In this document: in pieces, positions 7,094-14,725 of the stretch | Position numbering within the stretch: the stretch's first letter is position 1 | Layout of the letters: every line of letters starts with the position of its first letter | Assembly (NCBI GenBank): GCA_003645845.1 | Contig: QNCV01000022.1 | Location: 1-16,445, forward strand | Length of the DNA: 16,445 nucleotides | Origin: Fidelibacterota bacterium | Lineage (GTDB): Bacteria; Fidelibacterota; UBA2242 | Reading direction: 5' to 3' | The notes under the pieces: model-generated | Seen by the model: the letters and a program-made list of their open reading frames with translations, nothing else | Told to the model about the DNA's origin: nothing | Databases searched by the model: none | Position numbers and translations under genes: made by a program

Positions 7094-7636
7094 GTGTCAA
7101 GAATCGGTAAGAAACCAATCCCAATACCAGAAAAAACAGAAGTGATACTGAAAGAAAATACAATCACTGTCAAAGGTCCCAAAGGCGAATTAAAATGGAA
7201 ATTTCATCCGGAAATGAATGTTGCAATCAGGGATAATGAAATTGTAGTTACACGTCCAAGCGACTCAAAAATCCATCGTTCGTTACACGGGATGACCCGT
7301 ATGATGGTTGCCAATATGGTTGAGGGTGTTACCAAGGGATTCGAGAAAACCCTGGAAATCACCGGCGTTGGGTATTCCGCTGAAATGAAAGGAAAATCAC
7401 TCCTGCTGAATGTTGGCTATTCCCACCCGGTGTTGATAACACCAACCGACGATATTACACTGGCAGTCCCGAAAAACCTTACGGTGACAGTCAGCGGTAT
7501 TAACAAACAACAGGTTGGTCAGATGGCTGCAAAAATCCGTTCGGTTGCACCGCCGGAGCCTTATAAAGGTAAAGGGATTCGTTATAAGGACGAGTATATT
7601 CGAAGGAAAGCCGGCAAAAAAGTTGGTGTGAAATAG
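7094..7636 (+). CDS. rplF: 50S ribosomal protein L6
   Basis: L6 (180 residues) consists of two related domains and lies near the sarcin-ricin loop and the factor-binding site. It shows MSRIGKKPIPIPEKTEV at the start, HGMTRMMVANMVEGVTKGFE in the linker, a GVGYSAEMKGKSLLLNVGYS segment, and the C-terminal PPEPYKGKGIRYKDEYIRRK signature. The start codon is GTG at 7094, with GAGGAG at 7082-7087 six bases upstream. Context between S8 and L18 is standard. Confidence 0.97.
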   Translation: MSRIGKKPIPIPEKTEVILKENTITVKGPKGELKWKFHPEMNVAIRDNEIVVTRPSDSKIHRSLHGMTRMMVANMVEGVTKGFEKTLEITGVGYSAEMKGKSLLLNVGYSHPVLITPTDDITLAVPKNLTVTVSGINKQQVGQMAAKIRSVAPPEPYKGKGIRYKDEYIRRKAGKKVGVK

Positions 7637-7647
7637 GGGAATTCGGA

Positions 7648-8022
7648 ATGAGTAAAAAACAGAGTGAAAAGATACAATCAAGGCTGCGCCGTAAAGGGCA
7701 TATCCGTAAACATATCAGAGGTACCGCTGAGCGCCCCCGCCTGGCAGTATACCGCAGTTTAAATCATATTTATGCACAATTAATTAACGACCAGGAAAAC
7801 AGATCGATCATGACCATATCTGATTTGTCGGCAGATGTGAAAGCCAGGGTTAAAGAGGGCACAAGTAAAACAGAAAAGAGCATCCTGGTCGGTGAAGTGA
7901 TTGCCAAGAAAGCCCAGGAAAAGAAAATCAAAACAGTCGTATTCGATCGTGGCGGCTTTAGGTATCATGGTCGTATCAAGGCCCTGGCTGATGCTGCCCG
8001 GAAAGCCGGATTGGAATTTTAA
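7648..8022 (+). CDS. rplR: 50S ribosomal protein L18
   Basis: L18 (124 residues) binds 5S rRNA together with L5 and helps attach it to the large subunit. The basic N-terminal region (KIQSRLRRKGHIRKHIRG), the RPRLAVYRSLNHIYAQLIND motif and the C-terminal FDRGGFRYHGRIKALADAAR motif are typical. It follows rplF by 11 nt with an AGGGGA ribosome binding site. Length is normal. Confidence 0.96.
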   Translation: MSKKQSEKIQSRLRRKGHIRKHIRGTAERPRLAVYRSLNHIYAQLINDQENRSIMTISDLSADVKARVKEGTSKTEKSILVGEVIAKKAQEKKIKTVVFDRGGFRYHGRIKALADAARKAGLEF

Positions 8023-8034
8023 TCTCAAAGGAGT

Positions 8035-8547
8035 ATGAATTTGAAATCAATCGATCCTACACAATTGGAATTACTTGAAGAGAAAGTAATTAAAATAAAT
8101 CGTGTTGCCAAGGTTGTTACCGGTGGTCGTAGATTCAGTTTTAATGCCATCGTAGCGGTTGGTGACGGCAAAGGGCATGTCGGTGTCGGCTTGGGAAAAG
8201 CCCTTGAAGTCACCACGGCTGTAGCTAAAGGGAAAGAAAACGCAAAGAAAAACATCGTTAGAGTTCCGGTTATTAACGGGACGATTCCCCATGCAATTCA
8301 GTCCAAATACGGTGCTGCAATTGTGATTCTGAAACCGGCATCTCCCGGTACGGGAATCATTGCGGGCGGTCCGATTCGGGCAATTATGGAACAGGTCGGT
8401 GTGCACGATATTCTGACAAAATCGATTGGTTCAAACAATACTCACAATGTTGTCAAGGCGACTATGCGGGCATTGCAGAAACTGAAAGACCCGTATATGG
8501 TTGCACATAAACGCGGAATGACGCTTCAGGAGATATTTGGTTTATGA
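8035..8547 (+). CDS. rpsE: 30S ribosomal protein S5
   Basis: S5 (168-170 residues) lies at the mRNA entry and affects decoding accuracy. The N-terminal double-stranded-RNA-binding-like domain shows RVAKVVTGGRRFSFNAIVAV, GDGKGHVGVGLGKALEV and GTIPHAI; the C-terminal domain shows PASPGTGIIAGG and TKSIGSNNTHNVVKAT. The ATG at 8035 is only one base from the AAAGGAG at 8027-8033. The in-frame TTG at 8041 (third codon) is seven bases away, and TTG is used by other genes here, so the true start may be 8041. The stop overlaps the rpmD start (ATGA). Confidence 0.96.
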   Translation: MNLKSIDPTQLELLEEKVIKINRVAKVVTGGRRFSFNAIVAVGDGKGHVGVGLGKALEVTTAVAKGKENAKKNIVRVPVINGTIPHAIQSKYGAAIVILKPASPGTGIIAGGPIRAIMEQVGVHDILTKSIGSNNTHNVVKATMRALQKLKDPYMVAHKRGMTLQEIFGL

Positions 8548-8741
8548 GTAAGAAAAAAATAACATTGCGCATTACCCAGATTAAAAGCCCCATTGGCTAT
8601 CGTCAGCGGGCATGGAAAACCCTCGAAGCTTTGGGATTAAAACGGATGCATCATACGGTTGAGCAGCCCGATAATCCGGCTATCAGAGGGATGATTAAGT
8701 CAATAGAACATTTATTAAAAGTCGAAGAAGTTAAGGGTTAA
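8544..8741 (+). CDS. rpmD: 50S ribosomal protein L30
   Basis: L30 (65 residues) is a small large-subunit protein absent from some bacterial lineages. The family motif ITQIKSPIGYRQRAWKTLEALGL (in two parts: IKSPIGYRQR and TLEALGLKRM) and the VEQPDNPAIRGMI segment are present. The ATG at 8544 overlaps the rpsE stop by 4 nt. An AGGAG inside the rpsE end is about 11 nt upstream, so the gene is probably translationally coupled to S5. Confidence 0.95.
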   Translation: MSKKKITLRITQIKSPIGYRQRAWKTLEALGLKRMHHTVEQPDNPAIRGMIKSIEHLLKVEEVKG

Positions 8742-8743
8742 TT

Positions 8744-9181
8744 ATGGATCTCGGTTCACTCAAGAAAGCATCTGGTTCGACAAAAGATAGAAAACGTGTC
8801 GGGCGTGGAAACGCTTCCGGACATGGAAAAACAGCCGGACGCGGTCACAAAGGATATCATTCCCGCTCCGGTTCGAAACACAGGGCCTGGGTTGAAGGTG
8901 GTACAATGCCGATTTACCGCCGTCTGCCGAAACGGGGTTTTAAAAACATTTTTCGTGAAGATGTCCAGATTGTCAATTTAAGTACGATTGCCCGTCTTCA
9001 GATTCCCGAGGTCAACCGCGATTTACTTTATGAAAAGGGAATTATTGATAATCTGTCTAAGCCGGTGAAAATTCTGGGAGCCGGTGAATTGAAAGAGGCT
9101 GTGACTGTTACGGCGAATGCCTTTAGCAAAACGGCAATTGAAAAGATTGAAGCAAGTGGTGGAAAGGCTATAATCTTATGA
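8744..9181 (+). CDS. rplO: 50S ribosomal protein L15
   Basis: L15 (145 residues) is a late-assembly large-subunit protein with an extended N-terminal arm buried in 23S rRNA. The arm shows the standard glycine- and basic-rich motif (RVGRGNASGHGKTAGRGHKG around residues 18-37), followed by EGGTMPIYRRLPKRGF. The C-terminal globular part contains VKILGAGEL and FSKTAIEKIEASGGKA. The stop TGA overlaps the ATG of secY (ATGA), the usual coupled L15-SecY arrangement. Confidence 0.97.
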   Translation: MDLGSLKKASGSTKDRKRVGRGNASGHGKTAGRGHKGYHSRSGSKHRAWVEGGTMPIYRRLPKRGFKNIFREDVQIVNLSTIARLQIPEVNRDLLYEKGIIDNLSKPVKILGAGELKEAVTVTANAFSKTAIEKIEASGGKAIIL

Positions 9182-10518
9182 GACAACAAATCCAGAGCAT
9201 ATTCAGGATCCCCGAGCTCCGCAAACGGATATTGTATACCATCGGACTTCTGACTGTTGTAAGGCTTGGAGCACATATACCGCTTCCTGGAATCGATACC
9301 CAGGTGCTGGGTGCTGCTATGCAGAATTTCTCGAATACTCTGTTCGGTCTGTATGATCTGTTTGCCGGTGGCGCTTTCCGTCGGGCGACCCTTTTTGCTC
9401 TTGGAATTATGCCTTATATCAGCGCCTCAATTATTCTGCAATTGCTGGGAGCCGTAATTCCTTATTTCCAGAAACTGCAGAAAGAGGGAGAAGAGGGGCG
9501 GAAAAAAATTACCCAATTGACTCGATACGGAACAGTCCTGATTGCCGCTTTGCAGTCATTCAGTATTGCTCAGTTGTTAATGAGTCCGCAGATGTCTGCC
9601 CGGATCGGCAACCAGATATTGCCGGTTGTTCCGCATCCGGGGATTGGTTTTACCCTCATAACTATGCTGACACTCACTACCGGTGTCATTCTGATTATGT
9701 GGTTGGGTGAACGAATTACCGAACGGGGTATCGGCAACGGTATTTCATTAGTCATTATGGTCGGTATCCTGGCCCGTCTGCCCAATGTGGTCTTAAGTGA
9801 AATAACCCTGGTGCAGGAAGGTGTCAGAGGTATTTTTACGGAAGTCGTTTTATTGGTGCTCATGGTTGTGATTGTCGGTTTTGTTGTCTTTCTGACTCAG
9901 GGACAGCGTAAGATACCGGTTCAGTATGCCAAACGAGTGGTCGGACGCAAAGTGTACGGTGGCCAAGCAACTCATATTCCGTTGCGGGTCAACACCGCCG
10001 GTGTGATGCCGATAATTTTCGCTCAGGCGATTATGTTTATTCCCAATACAATCGGTACCTTTTTCCCGAACAGTGATTTTATTCAGGGTGCGATGCGTTT
10101 CTTTTCATATCAATCCTGGGTATACTGGCTGATCTTCGGCAGTCTGATTGTGTTCTTTACCTATTTTTATACAGCTATTGCCTTCAACCCGGTTGAGGTT
10201 GCGGACAATATGAAGAAATACGGCGGTTTTATACCCGGCATTCGTCCGGGGAAAAGAACCTCCGAATTTATCGACAATATTTTGACGAAAGTCACTTTGC
10301 CGGGCTCCTTTTTTCTGGCATTTGTTGCGATATTTCCTTATATCCTGATGAAAATAATGGATTTGCGTTATGACGTAGCATCCTTTTTCGGTGGCACCAG
10401 CCTACTGATTATTGTTGGTGTTGCTTTGGATACATTACAGCAGATTGAATCTCATCTGCTGATGAGACATTATGATGGATTTTTGAAAAGCGGAAAATTG
10501 AAAGGCCGTCGCCGCTAA
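9178..10518 (+). CDS. secY: Preprotein translocase subunit SecY
   Basis: SecY (446 residues) forms the protein-conducting channel of the Sec translocon in the inner membrane. Ten membrane segments can be traced as hydrophobic stretches between about residue 18 and residue 420. Signatures include FAGGAFRRATLFALGIMPYI (62-81, plug and TM2), ERGIGNGIS (182-190), the cytosolic GQRKIPVQYAKR loop (242-253), and the FNPVEVADNMKKYGGFIPGI and RPGKRT loop (337-361), which carries the SecA-responsive arginine region. The start overlaps the rplO stop by 4 nt and has no clear ribosome binding site, so it is probably coupled. The basic tail is short. Confidence 0.97.
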   Translation: MRQQIQSIFRIPELRKRILYTIGLLTVVRLGAHIPLPGIDTQVLGAAMQNFSNTLFGLYDLFAGGAFRRATLFALGIMPYISASIILQLLGAVIPYFQKLQKEGEEGRKKITQLTRYGTVLIAALQSFSIAQLLMSPQMSARIGNQILPVVPHPGIGFTLITMLTLTTGVILIMWLGERITERGIGNGISLVIMVGILARLPNVVLSEITLVQEGVRGIFTEVVLLVLMVVIVGFVVFLTQGQRKIPVQYAKRVVGRKVYGGQATHIPLRVNTAGVMPIIFAQAIMFIPNTIGTFFPNSDFIQGAMRFFSYQSWVYWLIFGSLIVFFTYFYTAIAFNPVEVADNMKKYGGFIPGIRPGKRTSEFIDNILTKVTLPGSFFLAFVAIFPYILMKIMDLRYDVASFFGGTSLLIIVGVALDTLQQIESHLLMRHYDGFLKSGKLKGRRR

Positions 10519-10522
10519 TCCC

Positions 10523-11281
10523 GTGATGATTTATATACGATCTCTACAAGAGATAGAAAAAATCAGAGAGAGTAACCGGATTGTTGCGGAAACGCTTAGC
10601 CTCTTGAAGACGGAGATCAGACCCGGCGTGTCAACTCTGGAACTGGATAAAATCGCCGAAGATTTTATTCGCGGCCATGATGCCAAACCGGCATTTAAAG
10701 GCTATAACGGATTTCCGGCCAGCATTTGTACCAGTATCAATGAGCAGGTGGTACATGGTATCCCGTCGAAACGGGTTCTACAGGAAGGCGATATCATCGG
10801 CATTGATATTGGTGCTTTAAAGGATGGGTATTATGGTGATTCGGCGTATACCTTTGCAGTCGGTAAGGTGGATGATGAAAAGCTGCGGTTAATGCGGGTG
10901 ACGGAAGAGTCCCTTTACAGGGGTATTGAACAAGCCCGGGCTGGCAATCATCTTTCTGACATAGGCCATGCAATCCAGACCTTTGTCGAGGACAATGGTT
11001 TTTCTGTGGTAAGAACCCTGGTTGGTCACGGTATCGGAACAAAATTGCATGAGCCTCCGGAAGTACCCAATTACGGGTTACCCGGCAGAGGGCCTGAGTT
11101 AAAGCCAGGTATGTGCCTGGCGATTGAACCCATGGTTAATATCGGTACATTTGAAGTCGAATGTCTGGAAGATGGATGGACAATAGTAACAGTTGACCGA
11201 CAAGCTTCGGCCCATTATGAGCACACGATTGCTATAACAGAAGATGATCCGCTGATTTTATCAACCAGAGAAGAGAGGTAA
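10523..11281 (+). CDS. map: Methionine aminopeptidase, type I
   Basis: This 251-252 residue enzyme removes the initiator methionine from nascent proteins in the cytosol. It is a type I pita-bread-fold metalloprotease. The five metal ligands are visible as Asp95 (GIDIGA), Asp106 (YGDSA), His169 (GHGIG), Glu202 (AIEPMV) and Glu233 (YEHTI), and the substrate-contacting His79 is in VVHGIPS. Initiation could be at GTG 10523 or at the adjacent ATG 10526, which is more likely. There is no N-terminal zinc-finger extension. It directly follows secY; adk, which lies between them in many bacteria, is absent. Confidence 0.96.
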   Translation: MMIYIRSLQEIEKIRESNRIVAETLSLLKTEIRPGVSTLELDKIAEDFIRGHDAKPAFKGYNGFPASICTSINEQVVHGIPSKRVLQEGDIIGIDIGALKDGYYGDSAYTFAVGKVDDEKLRLMRVTEESLYRGIEQARAGNHLSDIGHAIQTFVEDNGFSVVRTLVGHGIGTKLHEPPEVPNYGLPGRGPELKPGMCLAIEPMVNIGTFEVECLEDGWTIVTVDRQASAHYEHTIAITEDDPLILSTREER

Positions 11282-11285
11282 TGTA

Positions 11286-11504
11286 GTGGCAAAAGAAAAA
11301 TTAATCAAAGTTGATGGCGTCATCAAAGAGAATTTACCTAATGCCTCATTTCGGGTTGAATTGGAGAACGGTCATGAGGTATTGGCACATGTCTCGGGAA
11401 AAATGAGGATGCACTTTATTAAAATCCTTCCCGGAGATAAAGTGTCCCTGGAATTATCGCCCTATGATTTAACGAGGGGCAGAATCACATATCGGTATAA
11501 ATAG
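11286..11504 (+). CDS. infA: Translation initiation factor IF-1
   Basis: IF-1 (72 residues) is a single OB-fold protein that occupies the ribosomal A site during initiation. The start MAKEKLIKVDGVIKENLPNA, the ELENGHEVLAHVSGKMRMH core and the PYDLTRGRITYRYK ending are family hallmarks and the length is exact. The start is GTG at 11286. It follows the map stop by 4 nt, with GAGAGG at 11272-11277 at the end of map serving as a likely ribosome binding site. Confidence 0.97.
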   Translation: MAKEKLIKVDGVIKENLPNASFRVELENGHEVLAHVSGKMRMHFIKILPGDKVSLELSPYDLTRGRITYRYK

Positions 11505-11516
11505 ATAGGAAACATC

Positions 11517-11630
11517 ATGAAAGTAAGATCATCAGTAAAGAAAATTTGTGACAAATGCAAAATCATCCGCCGTAAAGGTGTGGTGAGAGTGATTTGTTCA
11601 AACCCAAAACATAAGCAGCGTCAAGGATAA
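11517..11630 (+). CDS. rpmJ: 50S ribosomal protein L36, zinc-binding type
   Basis: This short gene encodes 37 residues: it begins MKVRSSVKKICDKCK, continues IIRRKGVVRVICSNPKHKQ and ends RQG. This is the smallest large-subunit protein. The zinc ligands of the C+ form are Cys11, Cys14, Cys27 and His32. The ATG at 11517 is preceded by AGGA at 11507-11510, and the stop TAA is 11628-11630. Its location between infA and rpsM is the standard one. The exact family length and complete zinc motif make the call secure despite the size. Confidence 0.97.
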   Translation: MKVRSSVKKICDKCKIIRRKGVVRVICSNPKHKQRQG

Positions 11631-11650
11631 AAGCGTAGTAGGAGGAAATT

Positions 11651-12037
11651 TTGGCTCGAATTGCGGGTGTAGATTTACCAAATGATAAAAAGATAAAAAT
11701 TGCCCTGACCTATATTTTTGGTATAGGAAGAACCACAGCTCTGGATATATGTCAGAAGGCCAAGGTCGATCCGGAAATCCGGACTAAAGATTTGACCGAA
11801 GAACAGGTTCACGAAATCCGGACAATCATTGCCAATGATTTGAAGGTTGAAGGAACGCTACGGACTGAATATACGATGAATATCAAGCGTCTGATGGATA
11901 TTGGTTCTTATCGGGGGTTAAGACACCGCCGCGGGTTGCCGGTCAGAGGTCAGCGAACAAAAACCAATGCCCGTACCCGGAAAGGGCCCAGTCGGACGGT
12001 TAGCCGGAAAAAGGCGAAGGTCGGAAAAAAAGGTTAA
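11651..12037 (+). CDS. rpsM: 30S ribosomal protein S13
   Basis: S13 (128 residues) lies in the small-subunit head, pairs with S19 and contacts P-site tRNA through its basic tail. Motifs include MARIAGVDLPNDKKIKIALTY (in part), the helix-hairpin-helix-like FGIGRTTA, IGSYRGLRHRRGLPVRGQRT (residues 84-103) and a very basic C-terminal tail ending KKAKVGKKG. The start codon is TTG at 11651, with GGAGG at 11641-11645 five bases upstream; homology begins at the next codon, so the rare start is well supported. The 20-nt gap before it holds little else. Confidence 0.97.
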   Translation: MARIAGVDLPNDKKIKIALTYIFGIGRTTALDICQKAKVDPEIRTKDLTEEQVHEIRTIIANDLKVEGTLRTEYTMNIKRLMDIGSYRGLRHRRGLPVRGQRTKTNARTRKGPSRTVSRKKAKVGKKG

Positions 12038-12054
12038 TATAGGAGGTATGTCAA

Positions 12055-12444
12055 TTGCCACCCAAACGTACGGTTAAGAAAAAGAAAAAGATTAAGGTAG
12101 ATGCCGAAGGTATCGCAACAATAAAGGCTACATTTAATAATACGATCATATCTCTCACGGATCAGTATGGGAATGTCATTTCGTGGGCTTCGGCAGGAAC
12201 CGTTGGTTTCAAGGGATCCCGGAAAAATACACCCTATGCGGCTCAGCAGGCTGCCGACAGAGCGGCTAAAGAAGCGATGGATATGGGTCTGAGTAGAGTT
12301 GAGGTTCGTGTAAAAGGCCCCGGTTCCGGACGGGAAGCCGCTATTCGGGCATTGAACCTGGCCGGATTGCAGATTAGTGCGATAAAAGATGTAACCCCCA
12401 TCCCACATAACGGATGCAGACCTCCCAAGCGGAGAAGAGTATAA
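12055..12444 (+). CDS. rpsK: 30S ribosomal protein S11
   Basis: S11 (129 residues) forms part of the platform near the mRNA exit channel. The KATFNNTIISLTD, GNVISWASAGTVGFKGSRK and TPYAAQQAADRAAKEAM motifs are clear. The C-terminal HNGCRPPKRRRV is the family signature; its Asn-Gly pair is an isoaspartate-prone site in E. coli S11. The start is TTG at 12055, with AGGAGG at 12041-12046 eight bases upstream. An earlier ATG at 12048 is out of frame and too close to the ribosome binding site. This is the second TTG start in a row. Confidence 0.97.
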   Translation: MPPKRTVKKKKKIKVDAEGIATIKATFNNTIISLTDQYGNVISWASAGTVGFKGSRKNTPYAAQQAADRAAKEAMDMGLSRVEVRVKGPGSGREAAIRALNLAGLQISAIKDVTPIPHNGCRPPKRRRV

Positions 12445-12463
12445 TTAAGTAGGAGTAAAATTC

Positions 12464-13093
12464 ATGGCAAGATATACAGGTCCTGTTTGTAAATTGTGTC
12501 GCCGGGAAGGAACCAAGCTGTTTCTGAAAGGCGAACGGTGCAATTCGACAAAATGCTCGTTTGAGACAAAGAGCTATGCACCGGGACAACATGGCCAGAC
12601 AAACCGCAGACGACTGTCCAATTACGGATTACAGTTACGCGAAAAACAGAAAATCAAACGCATCTATGGTGTTCTTGAAAACCAGTTCCGCCGGTACTTT
12701 GCTAAAGCGGCAAAGGAAAAAGGTGTTACCGGCACAAACCTGATGAAATTACTGGAGAGCCGGCTGGATAATGTCGTTTACCGGCTTGGATTTGCTTCAT
12801 CCAGAAGTATGGCCCGGCAAATGGTTTCTCATCGTCATTTTACCGTGAACGGCCGGATTGTGGACATTCCGTCCTATCAGTGTAAAGCCGGCGATGTGAT
12901 TCAGGTCCGTGAGAAGAGCAAGAAATTAGAAGCTATTCACGAATCTATGAAGCGGATTCGGGGTGATCATGATCTGCCCTGGCTTATTCTGGATAAAGCG
13001 AAAATGCAGGGAATCTTTATTCAGGTTCCCGAGCGGGATCAGATGGGAATTGATGTAAACGAACAATTAGTTGTCGAACTATATTCAAAATAA
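12464..13093 (+). CDS. rpsD: 30S ribosomal protein S4, zinc-binding type
   Basis: S4 (209 residues) initiates assembly of the 16S rRNA 5' domain and monitors decoding accuracy. The N-terminal zinc site is present as Cys9, Cys12, Cys26 and Cys31 (CKLC and CNSTKC), so this is the C+ paralogue type. APGQHGQTNRRRLSNYGLQL and the S4 RNA-binding domain (ESRLDNVVYRLGFASSRSMA to VNGRIVDIPSYQ, about residues 97-145) follow. A TAGGAG ribosome binding site lies 8 nt before the ATG. In E. coli S4 represses the alpha operon at rpsM; no similar structure could be identified here. Confidence 0.97.
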   Translation: MARYTGPVCKLCRREGTKLFLKGERCNSTKCSFETKSYAPGQHGQTNRRRLSNYGLQLREKQKIKRIYGVLENQFRRYFAKAAKEKGVTGTNLMKLLESRLDNVVYRLGFASSRSMARQMVSHRHFTVNGRIVDIPSYQCKAGDVIQVREKSKKLEAIHESMKRIRGDHDLPWLILDKAKMQGIFIQVPERDQMGIDVNEQLVVELYSK

Positions 13094-13107
13094 ATGAAGA
13101 GGAACCA

Positions 13108-14088
13108 ATGACCGCACAGGATCAAATTTTAACAAAAGTTTCCAAAGAAGTTCTAACAGATACATACGGTCAGTTTATTGTTCAGCCGCTGGAGCGCGGT
13201 TTCGGGACAACGTTGGGAAATGCTCTCCGGAGAGTGCTAATCACATCCGTTCCCGGGGCGGCCATTTCGGCGATAAAAATCGATGGTGTATTGCATGAAT
13301 TTGCAACTATTCCCGGGGTGGTAGAAGACGTTGCGGAAATAATTTTAAATCTGAAGCAGGTACGTTTTAAGGTGGAACCCAATTCCAAACCCGATAAGGT
13401 GATTTTAAAATTCAAGGGCAAAGGGAAATTTACTGCCGGTGATATCGGCAAAGAATCTTCCGAATTTGAAATTCTGAATCCCGATCTCCATATTTGTGAG
13501 ATGAACAGTAAAGCTGATTTTACCATTGAATTGAAAATATCCCGGGGGACAGGCTGGGTGCCGGCGGAAAAGAATAAGACAGTCGATTATCCCATCGGAA
13601 CGATCTTTATCGATTCAATCTATTCTCCGGTAACCAATGTTAGTTATAAGGTAGAGAGTCTGCCAGGAACCAGTCGGGAGACCCTGGAAAAAATGACGCT
13701 GGATATCTATACCGATGGCAGTATCTGTCCGGAGAAAGCACTGGATTATTCGGCCAAATTGCTGATTGAGTATTTTTCACTCTTTTCGACTACCGAATCA
13801 TCACAGCTTGAGATTCCCCGTGAGGTTCCCGATGAAAATGTTATCAAAATCCGCAATCTTCTGAAAAAGAGTGTCGATGAGATGGAACTGTCGGTAAGAT
13901 CCTACAACTGTCTGAAGGCAAATAATATAAAAACCATTGCCGATCTGGTCTCCAAGGAAGAGGCCGAGATGTTGAAATTCAAGAACTTCGGCCGGAAATC
14001 GCTGAATGAATTAATGGCCAAATTGAAAGAGATGAATTTGGAATTCGGTATGGACACCGAATTATATCTGTCCGAAAAGGACGAATAA
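13108..14088 (+). CDS. rpoA: DNA-directed RNA polymerase subunit alpha
   Basis: The alpha subunit (326 residues) dimerises to nucleate RNA polymerase assembly and contacts regulators and UP-element DNA. The N-terminal domain has VQPLERGFGTTLGNALRRVL (residues 26-45) and VEDVAEIILNLK. A linker around 230-250 leads to the C-terminal domain. The DNA-contacting residues there are conserved: Arg264 (E. coli Arg265), Asn267, Cys268, Lys270, and KNFGRKSL at 292-299. The ATG follows AGAGGA at 13098-13103. Position between S4 and L17 is canonical. Confidence 0.97.
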   Translation: MTAQDQILTKVSKEVLTDTYGQFIVQPLERGFGTTLGNALRRVLITSVPGAAISAIKIDGVLHEFATIPGVVEDVAEIILNLKQVRFKVEPNSKPDKVILKFKGKGKFTAGDIGKESSEFEILNPDLHICEMNSKADFTIELKISRGTGWVPAEKNKTVDYPIGTIFIDSIYSPVTNVSYKVESLPGTSRETLEKMTLDIYTDGSICPEKALDYSAKLLIEYFSLFSTTESSQLEIPREVPDENVIKIRNLLKKSVDEMELSVRSYNCLKANNIKTIADLVSKEEAEMLKFKNFGRKSLNELMAKLKEMNLEFGMDTELYLSEKDE

Positions 14089-14110
14089 ATAGTCAAAGGA
14101 GTATTCAGTC

Positions 14111-14725
14111 ATGCGCCATCAGAAACGTGTTGCAAAACTGGGCCGCACTGCAAGTCATCGCAAAGCATTGATGATGAATCTGGCAAAGTCGTTAATTACA
14201 CATGGAAAAATAAAAACCACCGATGCAAAGGCAAAAGAACTCAGACGGGTTGTTGAACGCCTGATTACCTATGGCAAACGGGGTACCGTCCATCATCGAC
14301 GTCTGGCCTATAAAGTTCTGAATGACCGGTCAGCGGTTAAACAATTATTTGATCATATTGCGCCGCAGTATGCCGATCGGAACGGCGGCTATACCCGGAT
14401 AACGAAACTGGGCTTCCGTGATAATGACAGCGCTTCGGTTTCCCTGATCGAATTTGTTGACTATCGCCAACCGGGAGAAAAGAAGAGCAAGAAAACTACC
14501 ACTGAAAAGAAGAAGTCGACGGATAATACAAAGACAAAATCGGTAAAAGAAACCAAGGCAAAGGGAAAAACAACAAAATCTGCCAAACAGGATAAAACCA
14601 AATCCGAAGAAAAGTCAGCTGAAGAGAAAACTGTAACTGAGAAAAAAAACGCTGAACCTACTGAAACAGAAACTGAAAAATCCCAGGAGATTGAAGAAAA
14701 TCCGGAAAAGAATATTACCGATTAA
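14111..14725 (+). CDS. rplQ: 50S ribosomal protein L17 with long charged C-terminal tail
   Basis: L17 sits near the tunnel exit of the large subunit. Residues 1-119 are the complete L17 core (MRHQKRVAKLGRTASHRKAL, NLAKSLITHGKIKTTDAKAK, GGYTRITKLGFRDND, SLIEFVD). It is followed by about 85 extra residues of low complexity, rich in Lys, Glu, Thr and Ser. The tail is mostly basic at 123-165 and turns acidic towards 166-204, and it is probably disordered. Such extensions occur in FCB-group L17 proteins. The reading frame is open and in phase, so this is not a frameshift. The gene has a good GGAG ribosome binding site at 14098-14101, and its TAA overlaps the next ATG. Confidence 0.96.
   Translation: MRHQKRVAKLGRTASHRKALMMNLAKSLITHGKIKTTDAKAKELRRVVERLITYGKRGTVHHRRLAYKVLNDRSAVKQLFDHIAPQYADRNGGYTRITKLGFRDNDSASVSLIEFVDYRQPGEKKSKKTTTEKKKSTDNTKTKSVKETKAKGKTTKSAKQDKTKSEEKSAEEKTVTEKKNAEPTETETEKSQEIEENPEKNITD

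Noticed and set aside
12048..12077. Nine-codon ORF with ATG just upstream of and overlapping the rpsK start, like a leader peptide
   Set aside because: The ATG is one base from the AGGAGG, too close for initiation, while the TTG of rpsK is at the ideal distance. The short frame is a chance product.
14474..14725. Possible frameshift or fusion at the end of rplQ
   Set aside because: The tail is in frame, has a single consistent composition type and ends in a normal stop. Long charged L17 tails are known, so no fusion or sequencing error is needed.
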